A stretch of 64,000 nt of DNA. Origin: Hyphomicrobiales bacterium (GTDB taxonomy: Bacteria > Pseudomonadota > Alphaproteobacteria > Rhizobiales > CAJQND01). The notes under the pieces were generated by a model that was not told where the DNA came from, ran no database searches, and worked only from the letters and a program-made list of their open reading frames with translations. Made by a program: the position numbers and the translations under genes. Below are positions 46,387-56,676 of this stretch, piece after piece; positions within the stretch are counted from its first letter, which is position 1, and every line of letters starts with the position of its first letter. The stretch lies in contig JANQOW010000045.1 of NCBI GenBank assembly GCA_028285595.1, forward strand, positions 1 through 64,000, written 5' to 3'.

Positions 46387-47565
46387 TCACGTGGACGGTT
46401 TACGCCAGGCTTTCAGGATCGCATGCATACCGATGCCGGCCACCAGGCCCCAGAACGCGCTCCCCACGCCAAAGAAGGAGAGACCGGAGGCCGTGACGAT
46501 GAACGTGATCACTGCGGGCTCGCGCATGTCAGGATCCGACACCGCACTGGTCAGGGCAGCCCCAAAGGTGGCCAGCAAGGCGAGCCCTGCCACCGCGTTG
46601 ATCAGATAGGTGGGCGAAGCGGCGATGAGCGCGGTGAAGAAGCCCGCGAACACGGCGAAAACCACATAGCCCGCCCCCGCCACAATGGCCGCCCAATAGC
46701 GCCGCGCCGGGTCGGCATGCGCATCTTCGCCCGCACACATGGCTGCTGTGATGGCGGCAAGGTTTACCGCATGACCGCCGAACGGAGCAGACGCCAGCGT
46801 AAACGCGCCCGTGGTTACGAAAAGGGGACCGGCCTTCGGCGTATAGCCATTCGCATTGAGCACTGCCATGCCGGGAATGTTCTGCGAGGCCATGGTCACC
46901 AGAAAGAGCGGAAGCCCTATACCCACCAACGCGCCCACATCGAAGACCGGCACCACCGGCACCGGATCCGGCCAGAACCTGGCCGCGTCCTGAGGCACAC
47001 CCTGGCCGGAGAAGGCGATGATGAGCACGGTCACCAGAAGCGCCGCCGGCACCGCATAAAGCCGGTTGATGCGGAACATCAGCGCCCACGCGGCAATAAC
47101 CGGCAATGACAGCCAGGGGTCCTCACCCACCGCCTGAATGGGTGCCAGACAGAAAACCAACAGCACCCCGGCCAGCATGGCACCGGCAATGGGTGTCGGA
47201 ATGGCACTCACCCATCTCCCCAGCGGCTTCCAGAGGCCCGCCAGGATGATCAGCACCCCAGTGAGCAGAAATGCCCCCACAGCGCCCGCAAAACCGCTCT
47301 CTGGCGCTCCTGTGGTCGCCAGAAGCGCCGCGCCCGGCGTGGACCACGCGATGCTGATGGGCAAGCGGGATTTGAGACTGAGATAGATGCCGCAAAATCC
47401 CATGGCAAAAGACAGAGCCATGAGCCCGGATGCGGCTTCTTTGGGGCTTGCCCCCGCCCCGCTCAATCCCTGCACGACGATCGCAAACGAAGCCGCCGCG
47501 CCCACAAAGGCCGACAGCAACCCGGCCGTTGCCGCTTGCACGGAAAAGTCACGCAAAATCGTCAT
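46387..47565 (-). CDS. Benzoate/H+ symporter family (BenE) transporter
   Basis: GLSGAGASPKEAASGLMALSFAMGFCGIYLSLKSRLPISIAWSTPGAALL: BenE signature. Confidence 0.9.
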   Translation of the reverse strand: MTILRDFSVQAATAGLLSAFVGAAASFAIVVQGLSGAGASPKEAASGLMALSFAMGFCGIYLSLKSRLPISIAWSTPGAALLATTGAPESGFAGAVGAFLLTGVLIILAGLWKPLGRWVSAIPTPIAGAMLAGVLLVFCLAPIQAVGEDPWLSLPVIAAWALMFRINRLYAVPAALLVTVLIIAFSGQGVPQDAARFWPDPVPVVPVFDVGALVGIGLPLFLVTMASQNIPGMAVLNANGYTPKAGPLFVTTGAFTLASAPFGGHAVNLAAITAAMCAGEDAHADPARRYWAAIVAGAGYVVFAVFAGFFTALIAASPTYLINAVAGLALLATFGAALTSAVSDPDMREPAVITFIVTASGLSFFGVGSAFWGLVAGIGMHAILKAWRKPST

Positions 47566-48446
47566 TCTACCCTTGCCGCATCATTTGATTTGAGCCCGGC
47601 CGCAGCCTGGACCGCAACGGCAGAAAGAACAATAGCCCCGCCGATTAGGGTGAGCAGCGCCGGCACCTCACCTACCCCAATCCACACCCATATGGGCGCG
47701 GCCACCACTTCCAGCAGCATCAACAAGGTGATTTCGGTCGCCGGAACATGCTTTGCGGCGAGCGTGATCAAGATGTACTGCCCGCCAATCTGGAACGCAC
47801 CCAGAAGACACGCCACCACAAGATCATTGCGCCCAATGGCAAAGTCGGACACGAGCGTGAGACTGATCAGCGCGGCGAACACGCCCGCCAGACAGGTGGC
47901 CGGCATCATGTCGATATCCTTGCCCGCCCTGAAGGCCACAATGGAAGCGGCATATCCGGCGGTGGCGATCAGCGCGACAGCACTGCCGGCCACGGTGCCG
48001 CTCAGAAGCCCATCGGCCACCATGAACGCCACGCCGGACAAACCTGCCGTCATGCAGATCCACGAAAGGGTTGAGATTTGCTCTTTCAGGAGCCAGCGCG
48101 CCATCAAAGCGGTGAGAAAGGGCGAAGCACTCAAGATGAAGACGGCGTTGGCCACCGTGGTGAGCAACATGGCAATGATGTAGGCGATGAATGCGCCGCC
48201 GAGGCAGAGGGCAACGACCACGCCCGGCAGGCCGATGGAGACAAACCGGCGCTTCAGGTCAAAGCCGTCCTTCAAGATCATAAACAAGAGCACGGTCAGG
48301 CTGAACGATACCGACCGGAAGAACAGGATCTGCCAGCCGTCCGCTTGCTCGACCAAACGCACCAGGATGCCCGCCGAGCTGCCGCAGAGCGCACCTGTCA
48401 GCACCGCGCAAATTCCCAGCGCCCGTCCCCAACCAGCCTCTGCCAT
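47562..48446 (-). CDS. EamA/DMT family transporter
   Basis: LTGALCGSSAGILVRLVEQADGWQILFFRSVSFSLTVLLF with repeated hydrophobic helices. Confidence 0.88.
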   Translation of the reverse strand: MAEAGWGRALGICAVLTGALCGSSAGILVRLVEQADGWQILFFRSVSFSLTVLLFMILKDGFDLKRRFVSIGLPGVVVALCLGGAFIAYIIAMLLTTVANAVFILSASPFLTALMARWLLKEQISTLSWICMTAGLSGVAFMVADGLLSGTVAGSAVALIATAGYAASIVAFRAGKDIDMMPATCLAGVFAALISLTLVSDFAIGRNDLVVACLLGAFQIGGQYILITLAAKHVPATEITLLMLLEVVAAPIWVWIGVGEVPALLTLIGGAIVLSAVAVQAAAGLKSNDAARVE

Positions 48447-48451
48447 CGGCT

Positions 48452-48853
48452 CTATTCCGCCAATGAGCCGGCATGGCGCGGAAGATCATCGTCGACCTCG
48501 AACCAAGGCAGCTTTTCATCGTAAAACACATGAAAACGCGGCGGCAGGTCCTGCGGGTTTTCAAGTGTGCCAATGTAGAAATGGATCTCGTCCGGATAGG
48601 CATCGGCATCATAGGCAATCGGGCTGCCGCAGTGAGAGCAGAACAGCCGGCGCACCCCCTTTGAGGACACAAATGCCTTCGGCGCGGCACCCGTGAAGCG
48701 GAACGCTGTACGCGGTACGCCTACGAACGTGGCCACAACCGAGGACGTGTTGCGGCGGCAACTTTCGCAATGGCAGTGGCCACACCAGTTGGCTTCCCCT
48801 TCAAACTCATACCTCACCTTGCCGCACAAACACCGCCCACGGGTTAAAGACAT
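48452..48853 (-). CDS. GFA family protein (Zn-binding, glutathione-dependent formaldehyde-activating-like)
   Basis: GRCLCGKVRYEFEGEANWCGHCHCESCRRNTSS; RLFCSHCGSPIAYDAD. Confidence 0.93.
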   Translation of the reverse strand: MSLTRGRCLCGKVRYEFEGEANWCGHCHCESCRRNTSSVVATFVGVPRTAFRFTGAAPKAFVSSKGVRRLFCSHCGSPIAYDADAYPDEIHFYIGTLENPQDLPPRFHVFYDEKLPWFEVDDDLPRHAGSLAE

Positions 48854-48886
48854 GACGTCATATCCTCTCAATGTTCCCCACCCCTA

Positions 48887-49804
48887 TCATGCCGCAGATT
48901 TCAAATCGGTCAGCAGGCGCTCCGCCGCATCTTCAGGAGCAACCGCCGGCCAGCCGGGCATTTGGCTGCGAAACCAGGTCATCTGCCGCTTCACATAACG
49001 CCTGGTTTGTGTTTTCGCCAACACGGATGCGTCGTCCAGCGTGAGCTCACCGGCCAAATGCCGGGAAAGCTCCGCCACACCGATGGCTTTCATCGCCGGG
49101 AGATCTGGATCAAGACCCAGCTCCAGAAGGGCTTGCACCTCCTGAACCGCGCCGGCCGCGAGCATCTCATCGAAGCGCGCCTCACACCGGGCGTAGGCCG
49201 CCGGCCGGTCCGGCATGAGAAAAGCCCGTGCCACTTGCGCGCCGCCCAAGAGGGGCACGGTGCGCTCCTTCTGCCAGTCCTCCAGCGACCGGCCCGTGGC
49301 TTCGCGCACCTCAACGGCGCGGATCAGCCTATGCTGGTCGAGCTCTGCCCCCGCGTTTGCCGGCAGACGGCGCCGCAGGCCATCCACCCCTTCGTCCGCA
49401 TACCAAGCGGCAACGCGCGCGCGCACCTCCCCCGGCACGTCCGGCACGGGCGCAAGTCCCTCTTCCAGCGCCTTGAAATAGAGCCCCGTCCCGCCAACCA
49501 CCACCGGACAACGGCCTGCGGCCCAGACTTCCGCCAGCACCGGTTCCACATCCTCCAACCAGCGGCCGACCGAATAGCGCTCAGAGGCCTCAACATGGCC
49601 GAACAGCTTGTGGGGCAAACGCACTTCTTCCTCAGCGCTCGGGCGGGCGCTCAAAATGCGCAGCTCGCGGTAAACCTGAAGCGCATCGGCATTGATGATG
49701 ACGCCATTCACGCGCGCCGCCAGCTCCGCGGCAATTGCGGACTTGCCGCTGGCGGTCGGGCCTGCAATAAGCAAAGCGCGCTTGGCTGATGAACTCACTG
49801 CCAT
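48887..49804 (-). CDS. miaA: tRNA dimethylallyltransferase
   Basis: LLIAGPTASGKSAIAAELAARVNGVIINADALQVYRELRILSARPS; VVVGGTGLYFKALEEGLAPVPD. Confidence 0.97.
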   Translation of the reverse strand: MAVSSSAKRALLIAGPTASGKSAIAAELAARVNGVIINADALQVYRELRILSARPSAEEEVRLPHKLFGHVEASERYSVGRWLEDVEPVLAEVWAAGRCPVVVGGTGLYFKALEEGLAPVPDVPGEVRARVAAWYADEGVDGLRRRLPANAGAELDQHRLIRAVEVREATGRSLEDWQKERTVPLLGGAQVARAFLMPDRPAAYARCEARFDEMLAAGAVQEVQALLELGLDPDLPAMKAIGVAELSRHLAGELTLDDASVLAKTQTRRYVKRQMTWFRSQMPGWPAVAPEDAAERLLTDLKSAA

Positions 49805-49857
49805 GCGCCCTCCTTTAACGCACCTGACCGGTCAATTCTCCAGAGCTTTGAGCCCCC

Positions 49858-50727
49858 ATGGACACCGTTCTTCTTCTGATTGCAAGCCGCTCCGGCCCCG
49901 GCGTTCCCAATGAAGCTGTAAACGCAGCCCTTTCAGCCCTGGGAGCAAGCTGTGAAGCCGTGCGCCTTGCCCCGCAAGCTGTCGAGATCGCGCTCCCAGG
50001 CCCGGTTGATGACCGCGAAGAGGTTGTGCGGGCCGCATTGGGCGATCAGCCCATAGACGTGGCCCATATACCTGCATCCGGCAGGGCGAAAAAACTGCTC
50101 ATCGCCGACATGGACTCCACCTTCATTCACCAAGAGTGTATCGACGAACTGGGCAAGCTGGCCGGCGCCGGGGACCAGATCGCAGCCATCACCGAGCGCG
50201 CCATGCGCGGCGAGTTCAATTTCGAAGAGGCATTGCGCGAGCGCGTCTCATTTATGAAAGATCTCAGCACAGACGCGATCGAAAAGGTGAAGGACGCTCA
50301 CATCACCTTCACCGATGGCGGACGCGACTTGGTTCAAGGGATGCGGGCCGCCGGCGCGCATACGGCCCTGGTGTCCGGCGGTTTCACCCAATTCACCGCC
50401 TTCGTCGCGGAGCGTTGCGGCTTTCATGAACACCGGGCCAACCGTCTGATCATTGAAGAGGGCATTTTGACCGGCAAGGTGGAAGAACCTGTGCTTGGTC
50501 AGGACGCAAAGGTGAGTGCCGTACACGAATTCTGCGAGCGTTTGGGGATCACCACCGAAGAGGTGTTGGCAGTGGGCGACGGGGCTAACGATATCGGCAT
50601 GCTGGGTCTGGCCGGCATGGGGGTAGCCTTTCACGGCAAACCCGCTGTGCGCGACGCGGCCTCAGTTCGGTTGGATCATGCAGGACTGGATGGTCTTCTG
50701 TGGTTACAGGGGCTAAGCGCGCCTTAG
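49858..50727 (+). CDS. serB: Phosphoserine phosphatase
   Basis: KKLLIADMDSTFIHQECIDELGKLAG; VSGGFTQFTAFVAERCGF; AVGDGANDIGMLGLAGMGVAFHGKP. Confidence 0.97.
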   Translation: MDTVLLLIASRSGPGVPNEAVNAALSALGASCEAVRLAPQAVEIALPGPVDDREEVVRAALGDQPIDVAHIPASGRAKKLLIADMDSTFIHQECIDELGKLAGAGDQIAAITERAMRGEFNFEEALRERVSFMKDLSTDAIEKVKDAHITFTDGGRDLVQGMRAAGAHTALVSGGFTQFTAFVAERCGFHEHRANRLIIEEGILTGKVEEPVLGQDAKVSAVHEFCERLGITTEEVLAVGDGANDIGMLGLAGMGVAFHGKPAVRDAASVRLDHAGLDGLLWLQGLSAP

Positions 50728-50729
50728 GC

Positions 50730-51422
50730 TCAATCGGCCGGTGAATGCCACAACTTGGGATCAAAGTTGCTGGAAAAGCTCAACACGCTCATCACCGCCA
50801 CCACGCCATTGAAGCCCGCCTCCCCGAAGGGCAACAGCAAAACCTCATACTTGGTCATATCGCGCCCCTGCCAGCCCAACGTCTTCACACAGAAATGCGG
50901 ATGTTCGTTCAGCGTAACATCCATCAGTCGCGCATGAACATCGTTGGTGTTCACCGCGTCAGGGCCCGGCTCCAGCATGCGCGGTTTACGGTTCATTCCC
51001 ATGATCGTGGAGACTTCTCCACCCGCATACACCAGCTCAAAGGCAGGGCTGCTCCGGCGATGAACGCGATGAATGATCATGTAGGGAAGCTTGTCTGAGG
51101 CCGCTTCAGCATCGAACTCGCCGAGCAGCGGCAGTCCGTTCACCCGGCCGTGCTGTTCCCACGTGGCATAAAACTCACGGGTAGCTGTCCCCTGCAGCAT
51201 CCAGCTTCCGGTCAGCGGCGCTGCCTCGAACAGGACATACTGGCTGGGCGGCACAAGCTCTGAGGTCGCCTCCGTTGCGGCTTCAGCCTTGGCAGCGAAC
51301 ATGGGCCTGACCGGCCCCTCATCGACGGGGTGCGCTTGCAGAAAAGCAGAAGAATTAGACACGAGCCACCTTTGATCCCGCTGTGATCGGGTGGCCCGTA
51401 GCTTGGCGTTATATAGTAACAA
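50730..51422 (-). CDS. PAS-like (PAS_5-type) domain protein; start uncertain
   Basis: FYATWEQHGRVNGLPLLGEFDAEAASDKLPYMIIHRVHRRSSPAFELVYAGGEVSTIMG. Confidence 0.7.
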   Translation of the reverse strand: MLLYNAKLRATRSQRDQRWLVSNSSAFLQAHPVDEGPVRPMFAAKAEAATEATSELVPPSQYVLFEAAPLTGSWMLQGTATREFYATWEQHGRVNGLPLLGEFDAEAASDKLPYMIIHRVHRRSSPAFELVYAGGEVSTIMGMNRKPRMLEPGPDAVNTNDVHARLMDVTLNEHPHFCVKTLGWQGRDMTKYEVLLLPFGEAGFNGVVAVMSVLSFSSNFDPKLWHSPAD

Positions 51423-51426
51423 CCGT

Positions 51427-51456
51427 GTTAACCGGTAGGGTTACCCACCGGTTAAC
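51427..51456. promoter_or_regulatory. Perfect 10-bp inverted repeat, operator-like
   Basis: GTTAACCGGT-agggttaccc-ACCGGTTAAC with a TATATAA-type element between it and the PAS-gene coding region on the minus strand. Confidence 0.55.
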
Positions 51457-51478
51457 GCGCGTTCGGGAGGAACCTGCC

Positions 51479-52978
51479 TCAGCCCTCTTTCTTCTTCAAG
51501 CGGACGGCGAGGAACCTCAGGTCACCTTTCACATTGGAGACCAGCAGGAGCACGGTCTTGCGCCCCTCCTTTTCAAGCTCTTTCACGCGGCGCACAACGT
51601 CTGCCGGTGTGGAGACTTTCTCCTGGCCCACTTCCAAGATCACATTGCCGGCCACAATCCGCTTCTCGGCCGCCATGCTATCGGGATCCACGCCGTTGAC
51701 CACAACGCCGCCTTCAACCTTTTTGTCGATCTTGAACTTCTCACGAAGGCTGTCGCTCAAGGTGGTCAGCTTCAGGCCGAGGGCGGTTTCCACCTCTTCA
51801 ACCGATTCTTGCGTGGCATCCGGCTTGGTGAGAGACGCTTGCTGGGTCTCTTCCAGCCGGCCAACGGTTACCCGCAGGGTCTTGTTTTCGCCTTTGCGCG
51901 ACACCAAAACGTCCACTTCCTTGCCCACCGGAGTGCGCGCCACCATGCGCGGCAGTTCACGCATTTGCGGCACGGGCTGACCGTCAAACTCCAAGATCAC
52001 GTCTCCGGACTGGATGCCGCCGGCCGCCGCAGGGCTGCCCTCGGTCACGTCATTCACCAAAGCGCCTTTGGCTTTGTCCAGGCCCAGGCTCTCCGCAATC
52101 TCGTCGGTCACCACCTGAATGCGCACACCCAGTTTACCGCGCCGGGTTTCACCGAACTTCCGGAGCTGGCTGATCACGCCCGTTGCGGTGGAGGCCGGGA
52201 TTGAGAACCCGATGCCGATGGACCCACCGCTGGGGGAAATGATCGCGGTGTTGATCCCCACCACTTTACCTTCCATATCGAACAGCGGACCACCGGAGTT
52301 ACCCCGGTTGATCGCCGCATCGGTTTGGATGAAGTCGTCATAAGGACCGGCGTTGATATCGCGGTTACGGGCCGAAACGATGCCAAGCGTCACGCTACCG
52401 CCGAGGCCAAACGGGTTGCCGATGGCCATGACCCAGTCGCCCACGCGCAGTTTCTTTGAATCACCAAACTCCACTGATTGCAGCGGTTGGTCCGGCTTCA
52501 CTCTCAAAACCGCGATATCGGTTTTGGAATCGCGTCCGATCAGCTCGGCGGGAAGCTTTGAGCCGTCCGCAAAGTTCACGGTGATTTCGGCAGCATCCGC
52601 AATCACATGGTTGTTGGTGATCACAATACCTTCAGGGTCCACAACAAAGCCGGAGCCAAGCGAGTTGGCACGGCGCGGGCGGCGCGGTGTGCGCTGGCCA
52701 GGCTGCTGATTGTCAAAGAAATCCTTGAAGAAATCGCGGAACGGAGAATTCTCCGGCAAGTTGGGCACCTGCCTGTTGCGATTGTTGTTGTTGCTGGTTG
52801 TTCTCACCTTTTGAGTGGTTGAGATGTTAACAACCGCGCCAGACAGCTTCTCAGCAAGATCAGCCACCGAAACCGGTCCTTGTGCCTTAGCGGCAGGCGA
52901 CAAGGCCACCACGGCGAACACGGCAAACAGCCCACAAAGAGTTTGCCAGGGGGCCTTTGACGAAAAAGCGCTCAACAT
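51479..52978 (-). CDS. Do/DegP-family periplasmic serine endoprotease
   Basis: LGSGFVVDPEGIVITNNHVI; DAAINRGNSGGPLFDMEGKVVGINTAI; two PDZ domains. Confidence 0.97.
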   Translation of the reverse strand: MLSAFSSKAPWQTLCGLFAVFAVVALSPAAKAQGPVSVADLAEKLSGAVVNISTTQKVRTTSNNNNRNRQVPNLPENSPFRDFFKDFFDNQQPGQRTPRRPRRANSLGSGFVVDPEGIVITNNHVIADAAEITVNFADGSKLPAELIGRDSKTDIAVLRVKPDQPLQSVEFGDSKKLRVGDWVMAIGNPFGLGGSVTLGIVSARNRDINAGPYDDFIQTDAAINRGNSGGPLFDMEGKVVGINTAIISPSGGSIGIGFSIPASTATGVISQLRKFGETRRGKLGVRIQVVTDEIAESLGLDKAKGALVNDVTEGSPAAAGGIQSGDVILEFDGQPVPQMRELPRMVARTPVGKEVDVLVSRKGENKTLRVTVGRLEETQQASLTKPDATQESVEEVETALGLKLTTLSDSLREKFKIDKKVEGGVVVNGVDPDSMAAEKRIVAGNVILEVGQEKVSTPADVVRRVKELEKEGRKTVLLLVSNVKGDLRFLAVRLKKKEG

Positions 52979-53041
52979 TCTAATTCCTCATCTTCCCTAA
53001 TCCAGCTTGCGCTGGGCGTTTCTTATGACCCGCGCCGACCT

Positions 53042-53233
53042 TCAAAGAACTGATCTGGCGAGCCAAACAACCACAAAGCCCACACCGAAGGCGATAAAGC
53101 CTCCGGTGCGCAAACTCTGCTCGGACATCTCCATGGCCATCGACATCATTCGCTTCAGGCCTGCCGGGTTAGCGGCATAGATCAGTCCTTCTATCACTAA
53201 AACCAAACCAAGCGCGGTAACAAGATCGCGCAT
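53042..53233 (-). CDS. DUF2065 small membrane protein
   Basis: DLVTALGLVLVIEGLIYAANPAGLKRMM, between degP and hflC. Confidence 0.92.
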   Translation of the reverse strand: MRDLVTALGLVLVIEGLIYAANPAGLKRMMSMAMEMSEQSLRTGGFIAFGVGFVVVWLARSVL

Positions 53234-53245
53234 TCCACGTGCTCT

Positions 53246-54124
53246 CTACTGCGTCGCTGGGTTCTTGCCGAAGAATTGGAAGAACTCAGAGTCCGGATTC
53301 AGCACCAAAGTGGTGTCATCTCCCTGCAGAGATTTCGAATAGGCCTGCATGGAGCGGTAGAAGGCGAAGAAGTTCGGGTCTTTGTTGAACGCATCGGCAA
53401 AGATCCGGTTGCGCTCGCCGTCGCCCTGGCCGCGGATGATTTCTGATTCGCGCTTGGCCTTCGCCACCAGTTCCACCGCTTCGCGGTCAGCCTCGGCGCG
53501 AATTCGGCGCCGTGCCGTCTCACCGATAGCCCGCAGGTTCGCAGCTTCGGCAAAGCGTTCCGCGTTCATACGCTCATAGGTATCGTTCAAAACGTCCGGC
53601 GTCAGATCGGTCCGGCGCACGCGCACGTCGACGATCTCAATACCCAGCGCCCGTGCCTCGTTGCGCACCTGATCGCGAATCTCACGCATCATCGCCGCGC
53701 GGTCTTTCGACAGAGCCGCATCGAAGGTGCGCTTACCATAGGTCTGGCGCAGGGCCGCATCCATCCGGGTATCAATCCGGTCACGGGCCAGCGACAGGTT
53801 GGCGCCGACGGCCTCACGGAACTTCTGGGGATCCACGATCCGCACCATGGCGATCGAGTCCACCAGATAGCGCCGACCGTCCACCACCTGAACGGTTTTG
53901 TCCACGCTCTCAAAGAACACCATGCGGTCTTCCACGTAGACCAGTTCGTCCAGCACGGGCACCTTGAAATAGAGGCCCGGCTCCTGAACCGTCCGCTTGA
54001 TTTCACCAAAGCGCACAACCAGAGCTTTTTCGCGCTCGTCCACCACAAAGGTGGCCGAGAAAAACATGAAGGCTGCGAGCGCCGCGACAACTAAAATGGC
54101 GGGTTTAAGAATGTTGCTCATCAC
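53246..54124 (-). CDS. hflC: Protease modulator HflC
   Basis: FFSATFVVDEREKALVVRFGEIKRTVQEPGLYFKVP; SPFH domain; 4-nt overlap with hflK. Confidence 0.96.
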   Translation of the reverse strand: MMSNILKPAILVVAALAAFMFFSATFVVDEREKALVVRFGEIKRTVQEPGLYFKVPVLDELVYVEDRMVFFESVDKTVQVVDGRRYLVDSIAMVRIVDPQKFREAVGANLSLARDRIDTRMDAALRQTYGKRTFDAALSKDRAAMMREIRDQVRNEARALGIEIVDVRVRRTDLTPDVLNDTYERMNAERFAEAANLRAIGETARRRIRAEADREAVELVAKAKRESEIIRGQGDGERNRIFADAFNKDPNFFAFYRSMQAYSKSLQGDDTTLVLNPDSEFFQFFGKNPATQ

Positions 54125-55233
54125 TGGCTCCCTGCCGCAGATGCGCCCGCGCGGCGCTTTTGAACTTCAGGCAGCGGCAGATAAGGCACAACGCCCGAGC
54201 CACCCTGACCACTTTCGATAATCACCTTGTTGGACTTCGACAGAACGTCTTCCATGGTCTCCAGGAAAAGCCGCTTTCTGGTCACGTCCTTGGCTTTTGC
54301 ATACTCCTCGTACACGGAGATGAAACGCTGCGCTTCACCATCTGCTTCCGCCACCACGCGGGCTTTGTAACCCTTGGCGTCTTCCACGATCTTGGAGGCT
54401 TCACCACGTGCTTCACCTAAGAGCTTGTTGCGGTATTGCTCAGCTTCCCGGATGAACTTGTTCTGGTTCTGCTCGGCACGCTGCACTTCTTCAAAGGCAT
54501 CGATAACCGCGGGCGGGGGATCGGCTTTCTCAAGCTGCACGCCTGTGATCAGGATACCGGCATTGTAGGAATCAAGAGTATCTTGAATGAGCGTGGTCAC
54601 CGCGTTTTGGGCCTCGAGGCGGCCTTGTGTCCGCACCTGGTCAGCCTTCGTGCGGCCAACCACTTCCCGCATAGCCGCTTCGGCAACGACGCGCACCAAC
54701 TGTTCCGGCGCCCGGGTGTTGAAGAGATAGTCCCGTGCTTCTTTGATCTTCCACAGAACGGTAAAGCGAATGTCCACGATGTTCTGATCACCGGCCAGCA
54801 TCAGCCCTTCCTGGGAGCCTGAGCTGACCCCGAAGTCGAGCTGGTTCACGGCCTGCACCTTGGGCGTTTCAACCGTTTCCACCGGCCACAAGATGAAATG
54901 CAAGCCCGGTGAGGTGGTGCGGCTGTATTCACCAAGTCTCAGCACCACGCCTTGCTCGTCCGGCTCGACAGTGTACACCGCATTAAATGCCCAGACGGCA
55001 GCAAGACCGAGCACGACCAGCAGGAACATGAAGCGGTTGGACCCGCCGCCTCCGCCGCCGCCACCCCCGCCGGGGATGATGTCCTTCAGCCGTTCCTGAC
55101 CTTTCTTCAAAAGGTCTTCCAGATCCGGGGGTTGCGGGCCTTTGTTCCCGCCTGATCCGTTGGGTCCTTGACCCCAGGGCCCGCGGTTATCACCGCCACC
55201 CTGCCAGCCACCGCCTTGATTGCTCCACGGCAT
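54121..55233 (-). CDS. hflK: FtsH protease activity modulator HflK
   Basis: MPWSNQGGGWQGGGDNRGPWGQGP; VEPDEQGVVLRLGEYSRTTSPGLHFILWPVETV. Confidence 0.97.
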   Translation of the reverse strand: MPWSNQGGGWQGGGDNRGPWGQGPNGSGGNKGPQPPDLEDLLKKGQERLKDIIPGGGGGGGGGGSNRFMFLLVVLGLAAVWAFNAVYTVEPDEQGVVLRLGEYSRTTSPGLHFILWPVETVETPKVQAVNQLDFGVSSGSQEGLMLAGDQNIVDIRFTVLWKIKEARDYLFNTRAPEQLVRVVAEAAMREVVGRTKADQVRTQGRLEAQNAVTTLIQDTLDSYNAGILITGVQLEKADPPPAVIDAFEEVQRAEQNQNKFIREAEQYRNKLLGEARGEASKIVEDAKGYKARVVAEADGEAQRFISVYEEYAKAKDVTRKRLFLETMEDVLSKSNKVIIESGQGGSGVVPYLPLPEVQKRRAGASAAGSQ

Positions 55234-55493
55234 ATAAATTAATCCCTTTCAGACGTCGCCTTTTGGCCGACGCTCGCATGCTCGGCAGATCCGCTCTGCT
55301 TCCAGTTACCGCTCATATAGGAAAACGCAAGGCGCAAGTCCATGGATTACGGGAAAGAATGGACGTAAATTGTTCTCGTCCTTGCCTGCACAGCCCCCAG
55401 ATTTTAGCGAAGACCTCTTGTGCTGTCCTGCACACATGCCGATACTGGCAACCCTCAACCGCCTCCTTACATTCACCTCCTGAAAGATGAAAC

Positions 55494-56663
55494 ATGCCGA
55501 CGATCAACAGGTTTGCCGATTTTCATGACGAGATTACCCAGTGGCGCCGCGATATTCATGCCCATCCTGAACTGCTGTTTGATGTCCATCGCACTGCCGG
55601 CATCGTGGAGAGCAAACTGAAGGAATTCGGTGTCGATGAGGTCATCCCCGGCATCGCCCAAACCGGCGTTGTGGGGGTTATCCGCGGCAAAAACACCGGC
55701 AGTGGGAAGGTGATCGGCCTTAGAGCAGACATGGATGCGCTGCCGATCCAGGAAATCCGGGATCTGCCTCATAAATCGACCACCGACGGCAAGATGCATG
55801 CCTGCGGCCACGATGGCCACACGGCAATGCTGCTGGGAGCTGCAAAATACTTGAGCGAGACACGAAATTTTGATGGCACGGCCATCGTGATCTTCCAGCC
55901 TGCCGAAGAAGGCGGCGGCGGCGGCCAGGTGATGGTTCAGGAGGGCATGATGGAGCGCTTCGGTATCCAGGAAGTCTATGGCATGCACAATTCGCCGGGC
56001 CTGCGCGTCGGCCAGTTCGCCACCCGCCCCGGCCCGCTGATGGCCGCGGCGGACTTCTTCAGGCTGACAATCGAGGCCAAAGGCGGTCACGCCGCCCGCC
56101 CTCATGCGTGCATCGATCCGATCATCGTTGCCTCTCACCTGGTGCAGGCGTTTCAAACCATTGTCTCGCGCAATGCGGACCCGATCGATTCCGCTGTGGT
56201 GTCGGTCACCACGATCGAGGCGGGGGACACCAACAACGTGATCGCCCAAACGGCCGAAATGAGCGGAACGGTGCGAACGTTGACGCCGGAGATGCGCGAT
56301 CTTGTGGAACAGCGCATGGGCGAGCTCTGCGACCATATCGGCCCGGCATTCGGCGCCAAAATCGACTTCTTCTACGATCGGCAATATCCCATAACCGCCA
56401 ATCATCCCGAACAAACCGCATTTGCGGCCAGCGTGGCCCGCCAGATCGCCGGGGATGATAAAGTCAAGGACAACGCACCGCCCGTGATGGGCGGTGAGGA
56501 TTTCTCCTTCATGCTGGAAGCACGACCAGGCTGTTTCGTGTTCGTGGGCCAGGGAGACACAGCAGGCCTGCATCATCCGGAATATGACTTCAACGATGAG
56601 ATCATCCCCATAGGCTGCTCATACTGGGCGCGCCTGGTGGAGACGGCTATGCCGGCAAGTTGA
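55494..56663 (+). CDS. M20 family amidohydrolase (hippurate hydrolase-like)
   Basis: WRRDIHAHPELLFDVHRTAGIVESKLKEFG; MHACGHDGHTAMLLGAAKYL; FQPAEEGGGGGQVMVQEGMMERFG. Confidence 0.95.
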   Translation: MPTINRFADFHDEITQWRRDIHAHPELLFDVHRTAGIVESKLKEFGVDEVIPGIAQTGVVGVIRGKNTGSGKVIGLRADMDALPIQEIRDLPHKSTTDGKMHACGHDGHTAMLLGAAKYLSETRNFDGTAIVIFQPAEEGGGGGQVMVQEGMMERFGIQEVYGMHNSPGLRVGQFATRPGPLMAAADFFRLTIEAKGGHAARPHACIDPIIVASHLVQAFQTIVSRNADPIDSAVVSVTTIEAGDTNNVIAQTAEMSGTVRTLTPEMRDLVEQRMGELCDHIGPAFGAKIDFFYDRQYPITANHPEQTAFAASVARQIAGDDKVKDNAPPVMGGEDFSFMLEARPGCFVFVGQGDTAGLHHPEYDFNDEIIPIGCSYWARLVETAMPAS

Positions 56664-56676
56664 GGAGGACGTCCAC

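Noticed and set aside
53382-55155. Plus-strand ORFs over hflC/hflK
   Set aside because: Shadows of the well-conserved hflK-hflC operon on the minus strand.
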